NCBI GenBank assembly: GCA_021160985.1
Contig: JAGHBN010000021.1
Location: 1 to 5,041, forward strand
Direction: 5' to 3'
DNA: 5,041 nt
Origin: Thermococcus sp.
GTDB taxonomy: Archaea; Methanobacteriota_B; Thermococci; Thermococcales; Thermococcaceae
Below are positions 4,911 to 5,041 of this stretch, one piece after another. Within the stretch, counting starts at the first letter, position 1; each line of letters begins with the position of its first letter. Below the pieces are notes generated by a model, which did no database searches, was not told the DNA's origin, and saw nothing but the letters and a program-made list of their open reading frames with translations. A program made the translations under genes and the position numbers.

Positions 4911-4919
4911 TTTTTGTTT
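4911..4919 (+). terminator. T-tract terminator after the tRNA-binding-domain gene
   Basis: TTTTTGTTT at 4911-4919, eight bases after the TGA at 4900-4902, is typical of thermococcal intrinsic termination at oligo-T. A second pyrimidine-rich stretch (about 4946-4964) could be a backup site. No stable hairpin precedes it, as is usual in archaea. Confidence 0.5.
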
Positions 4920-4993
4920 GGATGTGTTCATTAGTTCATTCAATTACTCTTCTTTCTTTTGTCTCAATCTTCTCATGAAACTAAACTCTGAAT

Positions 4994-5002
4994 AAATTTA
5001 TA
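4994..5002 (+). promoter_or_regulatory. Candidate box A promoter at the right edge
   Basis: AAATTTATA at 4994-5002 matches a thermococcal box A, in an intergenic stretch much more AT-rich than the rest of the window. The expected start of transcription is about 5022-5030, so its gene would lie mostly beyond the window. As AT-rich DNA gives chance matches, this is tentative. Confidence 0.4.
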
Positions 5003-5014
5003 CTCAAAAAAGAG

Positions 5015-5041
5015 GTGAAAAAAACTCTAACAATAGTAAAA
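5015..5041 (+). CDS. Possible first nine codons of a further gene (partial)
   Basis: From GTG 5015 the frame reads MKKTLTIVK and is open to the window edge. A Lys-Lys start followed by hydrophobic residues would suit a secreted protein or a strand-first protein, but nine residues decide nothing. The GAGGTGA at 5012-5018 looks like a ribosome binding site yet overlaps this GTG, and the box A at 4994-5002 would place the transcript start after it, which counts against this start. The next gene could equally begin outside the window. Confidence 0.2.

Noticed and set aside
4341..4943. 200-residue open frame on the minus strand
   Set aside because: It lies opposite the tRNA-binding-domain gene, whose family motifs are clear. 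The minus product is Ser/Pro/Arg/Thr-rich with no family signature, typical of an antisense shadow in GC-rich DNA.
4903..5041. CRISPR leader
   Set aside because: The AT-rich stretch was checked for a repeat unit at its right end, but no repeated 28-30 nt sequence is present in the window.

Overview
The window looks like chromosomal DNA from a hyperthermophilic archaeon of the Thermococcales, most likely Thermococcus. The evidence is an archaeal prefoldin beta subunit, the archaeal-only DUF3194 family, GGAGG/GGTG ribosome binding sites, box A (TATA) promoters, T-tract ends, tight gene overlaps and Lys/Glu-rich, moderately GC-rich coding sequence. All recognisable genes are on the + strand. The genus call is from protein resemblance, not from a database search.

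Layout: (1) Bases 1-239 hold the C-terminal 78 residues of a membrane protein that enters from the left edge. (2) A box A promoter at 281-288 starts a tightly packed run: pfdB (338-688), a DUF3194 gene (717-1037), a minimal nucleotidyltransferase/MNT (1072-1392), a HEPN protein (1385-1771), a DHH-DHHA1 phosphoesterase (1768-2754) and a small two-knuckle zinc-ribbon protein (2757-3083). Gaps are 28 and 34 nt, then 8-nt and 4-nt overlaps, then a 2-nt gap. (3) After a short T-rich gap that may be both terminator and promoter comes a helical-repeat (TPR-like) protein (3132-4367). Its frame stays open for 191 nt inside the next gene, a free-standing EMAP/Trbp111-type tRNA-binding-domain protein (4177-4902). 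(4) Bases 4903-5041 are AT-rich intergenic DNA with a T-tract terminator, a box A and possibly the first nine codons of a further gene.

Much of the content concerns protein folding (prefoldin) and RNA (HEPN RNase-like toxin, DHH nuclease/phosphoesterase, tRNA-binding protein). The MNT-HEPN pair has the form of a type VII-like (MntA-HepT family) toxin-antitoxin module. It sits inside what looks like a housekeeping operon and is translationally coupled to the DHH gene. That embedding, the long out-of-frame overlap at 4177-4367, and the uncharacterised DUF3194 and zinc-ribbon genes are the parts most worth following. I saw no rRNA, tRNA, CRISPR array or insertion sequence.
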